Both the position numbers and the translations under genes were made by a program. This document shows positions 54,539 to 64,000 of a DNA stretch of 64,000 nt, piece after piece (the stretch's first letter is position 1; the number at the start of each line of letters is the position of its first letter). The stretch comes from Mesostigma viride (taxonomy: Eukaryota; Streptophyta; Mesostigmatophyceae; Mesostigmatales; Mesostigmataceae). The stretch is from contig RPFO01000296.1 in assembly GCA_009746045.1 (NCBI GenBank), positions 322,001-386,000 of the forward strand, read 5' to 3'. The notes under the pieces were generated by a model. That model did not search any database, was not told the DNA's origin, and saw nothing but the letters and a program-made list of their open reading frames with translations.

Positions 54539-54680
54539 TGTGCTCGCGTTGGGGAGTCACGGAGCACCAGAGTGCTTTTAATCCCTGAGTTTGCACAGCG
54601 AGCAGGGGGGCAGAGGCCCCCCCTTTCCCTCATTACTCAGGCATGCCACAGGGTGCACAACGGGGGTCCGCACTTGTGAC
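54539..54680 (-). mobile_element. Element X fragment, minus strand
   Basis: Reverse complement of the hairpin-containing block: 'ggagtcacggagcacc', 'gtgcttttaatccctgag', 'caggcatgccaca'. It begins about 65 bp after the candidate stop codon of the channel gene. Confidence 0.8.
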
Positions 54681-54769
54681 CCGAAGTTTGGTATCAATAT
54701 AGCGATTCGGGGCTTGCTTGGTGCCTGCAACCCTGTGAGTAGGAACTAGATATAAGTAATTAGCGGGTT

Positions 54770-54845
54770 AACGAATTAATTAATTAATTGACCACGTGCT
54801 CCCGTTCCAAGGGGAGTCACGGAGCACCCTAAACTGCTTGAGGAT
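54770..54845 (-). mobile_element. Element X fragment (hairpin part), minus strand
   Basis: TTAATTAA tract plus 'gtgctcccgttccaaggggagtcacggagcac', the same hairpin with a longer loop. Confidence 0.7.
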
Positions 54846-55089
54846 GCAGGGCTTCTGGGACTATCTGTACTCCGCGCCCGCATGATAGACGAGGAGAAAT
54901 GCATGGGCTGCCATCTGCGATAGCCGATAAGCACCTTCCTGAGGGGCATGCTCCTGTTAATTTATCCCAACAGGCCCCACGGCGGCCACTGCTAGCGCCA
55001 CGGTAGAAGTCCGCTGCAGGTGGAGGTTATTGCCCCGAAGGAAAGCCGCTACACTACTGCGCCTCTGGTCGGCCATTACAGTAGAGGAC

Positions 55090-55488
55090 AGCTCAGATGA
55101 GGATCATATCCCACGAAGCAGATAGCTTAGGCATTACAGCACTTGAAATTAATGATATTAGCGCCCAGCGTTATAGTACCTTCCATTAGCTCTGGCACCT
55201 TGTGGCCATCAGCTTGCGCCTTAGCCGACGTCTTGAGCCCATGCACCTCACCTTTGTAGCATAAGCTATGCGTCAGCCTACCTATGGTATTGCACTGGTT
55301 GTATTGCACCCATGCACAGTGTTGCGCCCCTTCACCATGCTGTGGAGACAGCGCTCTGTGGCCTACCCACTTGCGGCATGCAGTGAGAGAAGCTACAGTA
55401 GGGCGCCCTCCCTCCTTCTCGCTGTGTATTAATAAATTAATTAATTAGACTCGTGCTCCCGTTGGGGGGTCACGGAGCATTAACCCCG
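55090..55488 (-). mobile_element. Element X, long minus-strand copy fused to (GATG)n
   Basis: Joins in one piece the blocks found separately at 17.9 kb ('taatgatattagcgc', 'cttgtggccatcagcttgcgcctta'), at 15.1-15.3 kb ('gacgtcttgagccca' to 'ccctccctccttctc') and the hairpin (55,452-55,480). It then runs directly into the GATG array through 'attaaccccg'. Confidence 0.82.
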
Positions 55489-56744
55489 ATGGATGGATGG
55501 ATGGATGGATGGATGGATGGATGGATGGATGGATGGATGGATGGATGGATGGATGGATGGATGGATGGATGGATGGATGGATGGATGGATGGATGGATGG
55601 ATGGATGGATGGATGGATGGATGGATGGATGGATGGATGGATGGATGGATGGATGGATGGATGGATGGATGGATGGATGGATGGATGGATGGATGGATGG
55701 ATGGATGGATGGATGGATGGATGGATGGATGGATGGATGGATGGATGGATGGATGGATGGATGGATGGATGGATGGATGGATGGATGGATGGATGGATGG
55801 ATGGATGGATGGATGGATGGATGGATGGATGGATGGATGGATGGATGGATGGATGGATGGATGGATGGATGGATGGATGGATGGATGGATGGATGGATGG
55901 ATGGATGGATGGATGGATGGATGGATGGATGGATGGATGGATGGATGGATGGATGGATGGATGGATGGATGGATGGATGGATGGATGGATGGATGGATGG
56001 ATGGATGGATGGATGGATGGATGGATGGATGGATGGATGGATGGATGGATGGATGGATGGATGGATGGATGGATGGATGGATGGATGGATGGATGGATGG
56101 ATGGATGGATGGATGGATGGATGGATGGATGGATGGATGGATGGATGGATGGATGGATGGATGGATGGATGGATGGATGGATGGATGGATGGATGGATGG
56201 ATGGATGGATGGATGGATGGATGGATGGATGGATGGATGGATGGATGGATGGATGGATGGATGGATGGATGGATGGATGGATGGATGGATGGATGGATGG
56301 ATGGATGGATGGATGGATGGATGGATGGATGGATGGATGGATGGATGGATGGATGGATGGATGGATGGATGGATGGATGGATGGATGGATGGATGGATGG
56401 ATGGATGGATGGATGGATGGATGGATGGATGGATGGATGGATGGATGGATGGATGGATGGATGGATGGATGGATGGATGGATGGATGGATGGATGGATGG
56501 ATGGATGGATGGATGGATGGATGGATGGATGGATGGATGGATGGATGGATGGATGGATGGATGGATGGATGGATGGATGGATGGATGGATGGATGGATGG
56601 ATGGATGGATGGATGGATGGATGGATGGATGGATGGATGGATGGATGGATGGATGGATGGATGGATGGATGGATGGATGGATGGATGGATGGATGGATGG
56701 ATGGATGGATGGATGGATGGATGGATGGATGGATGGATGGATGG
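55489..56744. repeat. (GATG)n microsatellite, 1,256 bp (about 314 units)
   Basis: A perfect array on the inverse strand to the one at 5.3-6.1 kb. On the minus strand the order is (CATC)n then X end, as at 18.8 and 19.1 kb. The 420-440-codon ORFs are artefacts. Confidence 0.97.
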
Positions 56745-59155
56745 GTGCAAACAGTCCTACCGGTCTAATCTATCTACATCATGTACCTAGCTACAACATC
56801 TATCTAAACAACATCACTAACTACAACATCTAAACAACATCACGCTACCCTAGGGTCGCTGTGTATATTATAGGGTTGAAGGTTCCTTTACGCTGTATTG
56901 GCACCCATGTGACACAGTCACGTGCTCAACATTATTATCAAGGTTCTAGCTAGCATCCAACACCCCTCAGTGTCCAGCAGGTGGCAAGTCTTAGTAGCAA
57001 CAAGGGGGCTGCCGTTCACATGACACCGCTCGAGCCATGTCCAAGCGCCGTACTCTGAGCGCGACCTGGCAGCTCGCCGGTGCCCAGAGATCACTCAGTT
57101 GTAAAGTATCTAGAGTTTACTTTAAAAAGTTCAGGGGATGTGGCGCCTGTCTTCAACTTGCATTCAACGACAATCAATCGGGCGGTAGGGCCCGGAATTG
57201 GCGAGCCATGCCCGGCATATGCTAGCATGTCTGGCACCATGGGGCACTTTGCGGCATGTATATCCAGGCTGCTGCATGTCGCATGTCAGTGTCGCAGTGC
57301 GCCTCTATAGTCTCGACCCGCCCAGTCATTCCAAGCTTCAATGCACCCGTATACACTGATGCATTATGTCTCACAATGTGATAGTAGTATAATAAGAATG
57401 TGATACCACAATAATAATATAATGTGATATAGTATTATTATAAGCATTACCATGGGATATTAAGTAAGAATGTGCTAATATAAGCATGGCATATGTGACC
57501 ATGTGATACAATAAGAATGTAATATAAGAAGCATTCCGTATGTGGCGATGGGATATAATACGAATTGCAATGAAATAACCATTCCTTTTATGTTACAGTG
57601 TGATGCAGACAACCTTGGCCTTTCTATCATCTATCAAGATACTAAGGCAAGGTTACTAGCCCGCACATGATGCAACAAACAACTGCATGTGTCAATGCGG
57701 CTAAATAGTAAATACGGGATTGATTGATACATTGACTCATCTGTGAAAATCATGCTTGTACAGGATGTGCTGTTTATGTCAACCTGTGTTGGGCACTTAC
57801 TAGCACTTACTAGCCCTGTGTTGAGCACTTGTAGTAGAGAGGCAGGTGCCGCGGGTGATACTTTGAACACGTCGAACTACAAAGGAGGTGGTTTATGTCT
57901 AGATTGAAATCGTAAACAGAGGGTAGGCACAAGCGCAGATTTCCTTAAAATTGGTGGGGGCAGTTGCTCATGGGTCAGATGAATCGCCTGCCAATTCGGG
58001 GCACCCCCCGTCCCCGTGTAAGAGACAACACAAATTGCACTTTCTACGCGAGAAAACGCATGCAGACTCTTGTGTATACGGATTGGCATTATAATACCGG
58101 CCTATTGTGGCACCGGAAAATGGACATCCTCTAGAAAACCTTGACATCAATTCATGCAATCGTGGGTGAACAAATCAGAAATCTGCACGTGAGGCTTACC
58201 ACCCGAAAGACGAGTTGATGGCAGTGCAGTTTGCGAAGCCCTACTACGCGCTGAGCAAACAGTTTCAACGGCGCGTCATGCAAGGTCAGATGGGACGTCG
58301 CAGGCAATGTTCTGGAACCCACTGGATATTGCAGGCAGGACCGTCGTCTGGACGTGCAAGCTAGGCGTCGTTTAGCTGAGGCATAATGTACAATCGCCTA
58401 CCAGACAAGGACGACTGGGACGTACTTGAAGTACGTATTTGCTGCGTCATGCAAGCACGTCGCTCGATCGAAAAGCGTGGATGTATCGCGCTTGAAGGCC
58501 CGGGGAGCGAAGGTGACCGGCGACTCGGGATAAATGCTTTCCTCAAGTAGAGTGGAATGCAGATACGGCGGTGACTACGTACGTAGTGACGTTTCCTTTT
58601 ACCGAAGTAGGCCTTGATAAATGAATTAACGTAGTATTCTAGACCTGATGACTGATGAGTGATGGCCATGACTGTATCATGAGGCCTAGGCGCCTGCGGA
58701 CTGCGGGCGAGACTGGAGCTAAGAGCACGTCGTGGTCTCGTGGCTCATGGCTGGACTCGTCTGCCGACACAGGTCGACACTCGACACCCACTCGAGATTC
58801 CCGACTTCGCCAGCCTAACGTGCATTATTTTGCCGGGAAACACTCTTCCCGCCAGTAAACACGCGCCGCGCCTTATTGCCGGGAACACCGCGCTCACGTT
58901 TTGCCGGTTTTTCGCCTGTTTTGGCCGTTGGGCGTTGGGCGCGTGGCGCAGCTGCCCGCAGCTACACGCGAGGACAGAATATTAGTTTGCCAGAGACATG
59001 GCGGCCATTACTTCCCACTTCCCCAGTATACAAACGCGGAAGCACACCACAGTGCCGGCGGAAGGCGCCGAGTGTTTATGGCCGCCGGCATGAGCCGAGC
59101 AAGTTAAAAGCAGCAATTTGTCAACCACGGCGGCCATTGGCTTGCGTTGCTAAGC
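56745..59155. other. Intergenic, no gene recognised; RCL1 upstream region
   Basis: 57.35-57.6 kb is AT-rich with iterated 'aatgtgatat'-type units. 58.65-59.1 kb turns GC-rich towards RCL1. At 58,847-58,854 'ttcccgcc' fits an E2F-type site about 300 bp upstream of the RCL1 start, which is only suggestive. Confidence 0.4.
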
Positions 59156-60256
59156 ATGGCGCCGGTCGCTCTTCAGGGGGCGCAGCAGTTCCGGCAGCGC
59201 TTGGTGTGCAGCACACTGAGCAGGAAGCCGTTGCGTATCGACAACATTAGGTCGAAGGACCAGAATCCTGGCATCAACGAAGCGGAAGCTTCCCTGCTGC
59301 GCCTTGTAGAGAAGATTTGTGACAGCTGCGTCGTTGAGATTAACGAGACCGGTACCAGCCTTAGGTACCGACCTGGCGTGGTCGTGGGCGGCTCTGCGTT
59401 AGTCCACGAATGCGGTGGCGGCCGCTCCATCGGATGGTTCCTAGAGCCTCTCATCTTGCTGGCGTTGTTTGGGAAAAAGCCGCTTTCGATCACGCTCCAC
59501 GGCATCACCAACGACGACATCGACCCCTGCATTGACACGTTCCGCACCGCGACGCTCCCTCAGCTCCGTCACTTCGGCGTCGACACCGAGGGGCTCGAGC
59601 TCAAGGTCATCAAGCGCGGCGCGCCCCCGCTGGGCGGCGGCGAAGTCTACCTCCGCTGCCCCGTCATCCGCGAGCTCAAGGCGCTCCAGCTGCTCGACGA
59701 GGGCATGGTCAAGCGCATCCGTGGCGTCGCGTACAGCACACGGGTCTCCCCGAAGATGTCCAACCGGATGGTTGACGCGGCGCGCGGCGTCCTGAACCGA
59801 CTCCTCCCCGACGTGTACATCTTCACGGACCACGCGGGCGGGGTGGCCTCGGGCAACTCGCCCGGGTACGGCTTGTCCCTAGTCGCCGAGACGACCACGG
59901 GAATGCTGGTCTCCGCAGACGGTGCCGTCGACCCGACCCTGGACCCTGGCAGCGACGCAATGCTCCCCGAGGAGATCGGGAAACGTGTCGCTGAGCGGCT
60001 CCTGAACGAGATCGGCATGGGCGGCTGCGTCGACAGCAGCCACCAGGGCATGTTCATCCTGCTGGCGGCGTTCACGCCCGAGGACGTCTCTAAATTTAGA
60101 ATCGGTAGCCTCACGCCCCAGGCGATCCGTACTCTGCGGCTGCTGTATGAGTTCCTGGGCGTCCGATTCGATATCCGTCCGGAGCCCGCCACGGGCACCG
60201 TCGAGCTCGTGTGCATGGGCACGGGCTACAAGAATGTGGCCAAGAAGATTGCGTGA
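59156..60256 (+). CDS. RCL1: RNA 3'-terminal phosphate cyclase-like protein (ribosome biogenesis)
   Basis: Intronless, 366 residues from ATG 59,156 (taagcATGGC context) to TGA, the usual length of eukaryotic RCL1. The RTC fold is present throughout: R-S-K-D-Q-N-P-G-I in place of the E. coli-type 'GGG' N-terminus, Y-R-P-G-V-V-V-G-G, H-E-C-G-G-G-R-S-I-G-W-F-L-E-P-L, R-G-A-P-P-L-G-G-G-E-V, S-P-G-Y-G-L-S-L-V-A-E, and near the C-terminus G-G-C-V-D-S-S-H-Q then R-I-G-S-L-T-P. RCL1 acts in the nucleolus with the GTPase BMS1 in U3-dependent pre-rRNA cleavage for the 40S subunit. RCL1 proteins lack the nucleotidylated His of true cyclases, and G-C-V-D-S-x-x-Q with S-x-T-P fits the RCL1 rather than the RtcA branch. 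A longer start at a TTG 9 bases upstream is unlikely. The absence of introns contrasts sharply with the neighbouring channel gene. Confidence 0.95.
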   Translation: MAPVALQGAQQFRQRLVCSTLSRKPLRIDNIRSKDQNPGINEAEASLLRLVEKICDSCVVEINETGTSLRYRPGVVVGGSALVHECGGGRSIGWFLEPLILLALFGKKPLSITLHGITNDDIDPCIDTFRTATLPQLRHFGVDTEGLELKVIKRGAPPLGGGEVYLRCPVIRELKALQLLDEGMVKRIRGVAYSTRVSPKMSNRMVDAARGVLNRLLPDVYIFTDHAGGVASGNSPGYGLSLVAETTTGMLVSADGAVDPTLDPGSDAMLPEEIGKRVAERLLNEIGMGGCVDSSHQGMFILLAAFTPEDVSKFRIGSLTPQAIRTLRLLYEFLGVRFDIRPEPATGTVELVCMGTGYKNVAKKIA

Positions 60257-63200
60257 GGAGCGGGACGAGGGCGTTTGCATATTTATTTTCTGGGCGGAGG
60301 TCATGGTTGGCGAAGGAAGGTGGTTAAGAAGACCAAGTAAAGGGGGGCTGAAAGAATTGTATATTCACCGCCCGGCTGAGGGCATGATCGGGTAAAGCCG
60401 GGCAGAGGGCATGATTGCGTACCGGGGGCTGAGGAGACTTGGTGCAAAGAATGGCCCGAGAGGATCGTGTGAAGGGGGGCGGGGGGGGCAAGAGCCTTGT
60501 TTATTGATAGGCGGGCACAGCTCATGTTCGCGCGAGAAGGGCGAGGAAGGTCATGTTAAGGGTTGGGGAAGGGCCACATGGTGGGGACCAAGAAGGCAGC
60601 ATGTCATGATGGCCAAGAAGACCGCCTATGGCTTCGCGAGGCAGTGACGTGTGATAGTGTTGGCGTGACCAGGGGGCAACAGACGTGACGTTATGAGGGG
60701 GCCCAGCGGATCACATACAAAGCAAGGGGGGAACGCCCCGTGGGGGGCGCCTAGGGCCACCTTCCTCATTACGCGCCCACTTTGTCAATGTGGCCACTTT
60801 GTCGATGTGGCCGCTCAGTCGCCGATGTGGGTGGGAGAGTCCCGGCATGCGCGCGTGCCGCCCGTCATGCACGCGTGCCGCCTTCCTTGCCTGAATTCCT
60901 GTGACCAGAACCCACCGCCCCCCGGCAATCAGCCAGCATGTGGCCAAAGCTCATGCCCACGGATGCCAGAGCTCCAACCAGGTGTGGGCATCCCCCTGGG
61001 CTGGCATGGCATCCGTCACTGCTGCTGACTGGATGGGTGTACCCTGCACCCACTAACCGAAAATGGCAGCGCCCCCTCGATCCCGCCCTCACTGCGCATG
61101 CTTCTGCCTTTCCCCAGTCACCGCGGTGGCCCACCTTGCGATGCCGTATTGACCACCCTGCCGTGTGGCTCCCTGCTTCACCCTCGACGTGGGACGCAGT
61201 CACTTGCTTTTCATTGATGGGGCCCACCCTGCTTGCGGCCCACCCTGCCGCGCGGCCCCCTGCTCCGCCCTCGGCATCTGGCCCACCGTGCCATGTGGCC
61301 CACCTCCCCGTGTGGCTGTCCAGTTCCCTGATTCACGCTCAGGAGCTTATCTCATCACGCCCGTGTGGCTGTCACGCTCAGGAGCTTACCTCATGTAATG
61401 TTCCGAGAGCTCCACCCTCGGGTCGCAAGGCAAGGCACCGAGGCGTTCACCCTCACCCTCACTCGGTCGTACAGCGGGGGCCCTCCTCCATCACGCAGCG
61501 GGGGTTGGTTGCAATAATGTTGCATCACACAGCGGTTCCCCCTGCCTTCCGTCACATGGTGCGGGCCCCCTGTTGCGAGCACGTCGCCTGCACTTTGGCG
61601 GGACGCACCGAGCGGCGTGTCTACGCCACTAGATAGCGGTCTCCCCGCTCCCACGCCACTTGAGAGCGGTCACACCGCGAGGGGGGGGGGGGGGGGGGGG
61701 GGGAGAGGAGGAGCACGCTGGAGTCGGGCGGTGCTCCATCCGTGGGCTCCATCCATGGACCTCCCGCGCCATGCTGTTGCGGGGGAGGGGAGGCCACATG
61801 CGCCCCAGCACATGAGGGGGGGCGGCCTTCCGTGCCATCGTGCTGTTGCGGGGGCCAGCACGCAGCCATGCAAGGCACGTGGGTCACCCATCACGTGAAC
61901 ATGACCCCCCATCGCGCGATCCCTGGTCGTGGGCGCGCGTGGCAGGCCCTGGTTCCAGCGCCGGGTATATCAGCGAGACAACCCGCGCAGGTTTGGCATT
62001 GCTATAGTAGTATACTACAGTGACCATGGCATGCGCGAGACAACCAGCGCTGGCCAGACTTGTGGGGATTGTGTATTCGGTGTTCCGTGGCCGGCACGGC
62101 ATGTGCCTCAGGCCAGCTCAGGGGTATGTCGCGTGGTCTATCGTTGTCCACCCATCCCAATGTGCAGGGGCCACGCCATTTGTGACTTGTACCATGGATG
62201 GGCCACCGTGGGCACGTCGGATGGTCAGCTCATGGTCGCGTGTGAGCTAAGGAAAGAGATTAAAGATGCTCCGCCTCTCTGGCTGCCACAGGGATAGCGA
62301 GCGAGCTTCGCCTCACACTTGGCTTTCCCTGCTCTCGCCTCGCGATCGCGGGGTTCCCTGCTTCTTCCCCAGCGGTTGACATGATGGCCGACCCCATGCA
62401 TGTGAATGGCCGACCCCATGCATGTGCTTGGCCGACCCATCATGGCAGCCACGGCTTGCATCTACGGCTTTGCAAGGCAGCCCCTTCCATGCTGCAGGAT
62501 GCTTGTGGAGCCCGTGTGCGCGCCAGCAGGTAGCCATCCTGCAGGTAGCCATCCCAACATCTTCACAATCCAATCCCCTGCTACAGTTTGGAGGATCGCA
62601 TGCTGCCAGTTCGTGCAGATGCCCTGCGTGGTGATTGCCCACCCGGTGCACGTGATCTCCTGCGCGTGACCGGGACCTTGCACCCACCCTGTGTGGATGT
62701 GACCACGCTGCACTGCCACCGCCGTGCGGGCATGCCGCGCCCTCTCTCTGCGTGTGTGCGGGGGTAGTGTGCCTCTGCGGCAAAAATGCGGGGTGCGGTG
62801 CAGAAATGCCTGGTGCCGCATGGGGGCAACGCGAGGCACAGGACCAGTGCAACAGCTCCCCCCCCCCCCATGGCGACCTGTTGGCCCGTCTCTGGCCCTA
62901 AGCGTGGCCTCTCAAGTCAGCCCTTCGGTCTGGGCATGTTTGTCTCATGATTCTTGTCTGTTTCAGGCTTTCAAATCAATTAATTGATTAAGGCGAAAGA
63001 AATTCTTGCGTGGGTTGGCATCATGGTCTATGATAGCGCGTTTAATGCTGGTCATGATGCGCACGTGACAGTCTGCGGGTAAATTAGTTGATGGCAATTA
63101 AGTAATTGATTACTTGAAAATTTACACTTAGACTGCGTCACGTTATGCTGGTCACTGATGATGCAGATTATGTCATATGCATGCAAGAGACCTCGCGCCG

Positions 63201-63380
63201 CGCTAGCTGTTGCAGCTGGCCCGTTTAGCCCGGACGTATAGGAGCTCCCGTGCTATGATTGCCTGATCGACATCATGCATATGCGCGCTTGTGGTGATAA
63301 GTACTCCTACACACACAGATCTCGAATGATTTATCTAGTACCAAATTAATCCGAAAGGCTTGCATCCCTCCCAGGTAAGG
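60257..63380. other. GC-rich intergenic region without a recognised gene
   Basis: Many Pro/His/Arg-rich ORFs (largest 60,938-61,636 plus, 232 codons) arise from iterated 'gcccaccctgccg'-like and 'catgcatgtg' motifs and show no domain. A 23-G run lies at 61,681-61,703. From 62.99 kb the sequence returns to AT-balanced. Confidence 0.4.
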
Positions 63381-63559
63381 AGAACTTTTGCGGATGACTG
63401 TAGGTGTCAGTTGGCGATGCCTTAGGATCAGGAGACGTCCGTCCTATAGTCAGCAAAAGTTGGTGCGAGAGGTCCCCAGTTCGATTCCGGCCTGGATTCA
63501 TTTGCAGATCGCGTTTTCCGCGGACCGGCACTGAACGCAAATGGTTTTCACCTTTGCGG
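63381..63559 (+). mobile_element. tRNA-like SINE, copy 1
   Basis: 'aggtgtcagttggcgatgcc' resembles an A-box/D-arm, and 'agttcgattcc' a B-box/T-arm about 70 bases on. The T-stem is imperfect and no acceptor stem closes, so it is SINE-like, not a tRNA gene. The 5' part folds on itself: 63,383-63,391 pairs with 63,453-63,461 and 63,395-63,404 with 63,443-63,452. Confidence 0.65.
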
Positions 63560-63821
63560 CGTGCCAAATCAGAATAAGCCCATGGCCTATTGCTTGCATG
63601 ACCTCGATCAATTACCTATGCGCGGCGCAGCAATTCCTGTGATGGAGCAGGTGCATGCATGCATGCATGTTTTGCCAGCCTGATGCCTAAAAATGCTGGC
63701 AAATTAAGGATGAAGCAACACATAGGATTATGTATACGTGGACTTCTTCTTTTCGGGGTTTTCCTTTTGTTGCATGCCAATCTCACCTCCGCAATTTATC
63801 ATTCTCAATGATATACCAATA

Positions 63822-64000
63822 AGAACTTTTGCGGATGACTGTAGGTGTCAGTTGGCGATGCCCTAGGATCCGGAGACGTCCGTCCTATAGTCAGCAAAAG
63901 TTGGTGTGAGAGGTCCCCAGTTCGATTCCGGCCTGGATTCATTTGCAGATCGGGTTTTCCATGGACCGGCACTAAAACGCAAATGGTTTTCACCTTTGCG
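63822..64000 (+). mobile_element. tRNA-like SINE, copy 2 (reaches window end)
   Basis: About 95% the same as copy 1 over its whole visible length, offset 441 bp with one extra A. Paired positions of the hairpin are unchanged. The right end is cut by the window. Confidence 0.65.

Noticed and set aside
60938-61636. 232-codon Pro/His-rich ORF
   Set aside because: GC-rich iterated motifs, overlapping ORFs on both strands, no domain and no splice context.
63381-63559. Functional tRNA gene
   Set aside because: B-box present, but T-stem mismatched, no closing acceptor stem, boxes too far apart, and repeated almost identically 441 bp away.

Overview
The window looks like nuclear DNA of a unicellular green alga. 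Its coding exons are strongly G/C-rich at third positions, its introns are GT-AG and often exceed 1 kb, and its microsatellites and LINE/SINE-like debris are abundant. The clearest proteins resemble plant-type (SKOR/GORK/AKT-like) ion channels and the ribosome-biogenesis factor RCL1. A prasinophyte-type alga is possible, but no species can be proved from this sequence.

Layout. 1-25.4 kb is gene-poor. It holds non-LTR retrotransposon remnants (0.5-2.1, 12.7-14.6 kb), a possible multi-exon zinc-finger gene or pseudogene (about 3.0-4.6 kb), a (CATC)n array of more than 850 bp, several copies of one dispersed element here called X, tandem repeats with long perfect palindromes (7.6-8.8 kb) and one PHD-finger ORF (17.1 kb). 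25.6-54.5 kb is, in my reading, a single plus-strand gene of 23 exons. 54.5-59.1 kb holds more X copies and a 1,256-bp (GATG)n array. 59,156-60,256 is an intronless full-length RCL1. 60.3-64 kb is GC-rich sequence with no recognised gene, followed by two copies of a tRNA-like SINE.

The main object is the giant gene. I joined its exons by splice phase and by comparing its two halves. From the first in-frame ATG all 22 junctions keep phase and the sum is 10,218 nt, or 3,405 residues plus a stop. It encodes two complete channel modules in one chain. Each has S1-S6, a pore loop, a C-linker, a cyclic-nucleotide-binding-like fold and nine ankyrin repeats arranged as three ~100-residue super-repeats. 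A ~820-residue helical/acidic linker lies between the modules. Neither pore has the canonical GYGD filter: module 1 has GFGP and module 2 has GLVGN, which is one residue longer. Module 1 keeps an R-x-x-R-x-x-R S4, whereas module 2's S4 has nearly lost its charges. This suggests a concatenated pseudo-dimeric channel with unequal halves.

About half of the gene's introns contain decaying tandem copies of their own splice junction plus the adjoining exon edge, and the two modules share no intron position I could align. Together these suggest introns gained or enlarged by tandem duplication across splice sites after the module duplication. One such duplication has produced a 48-nt phase-preserving candidate cassette exon.
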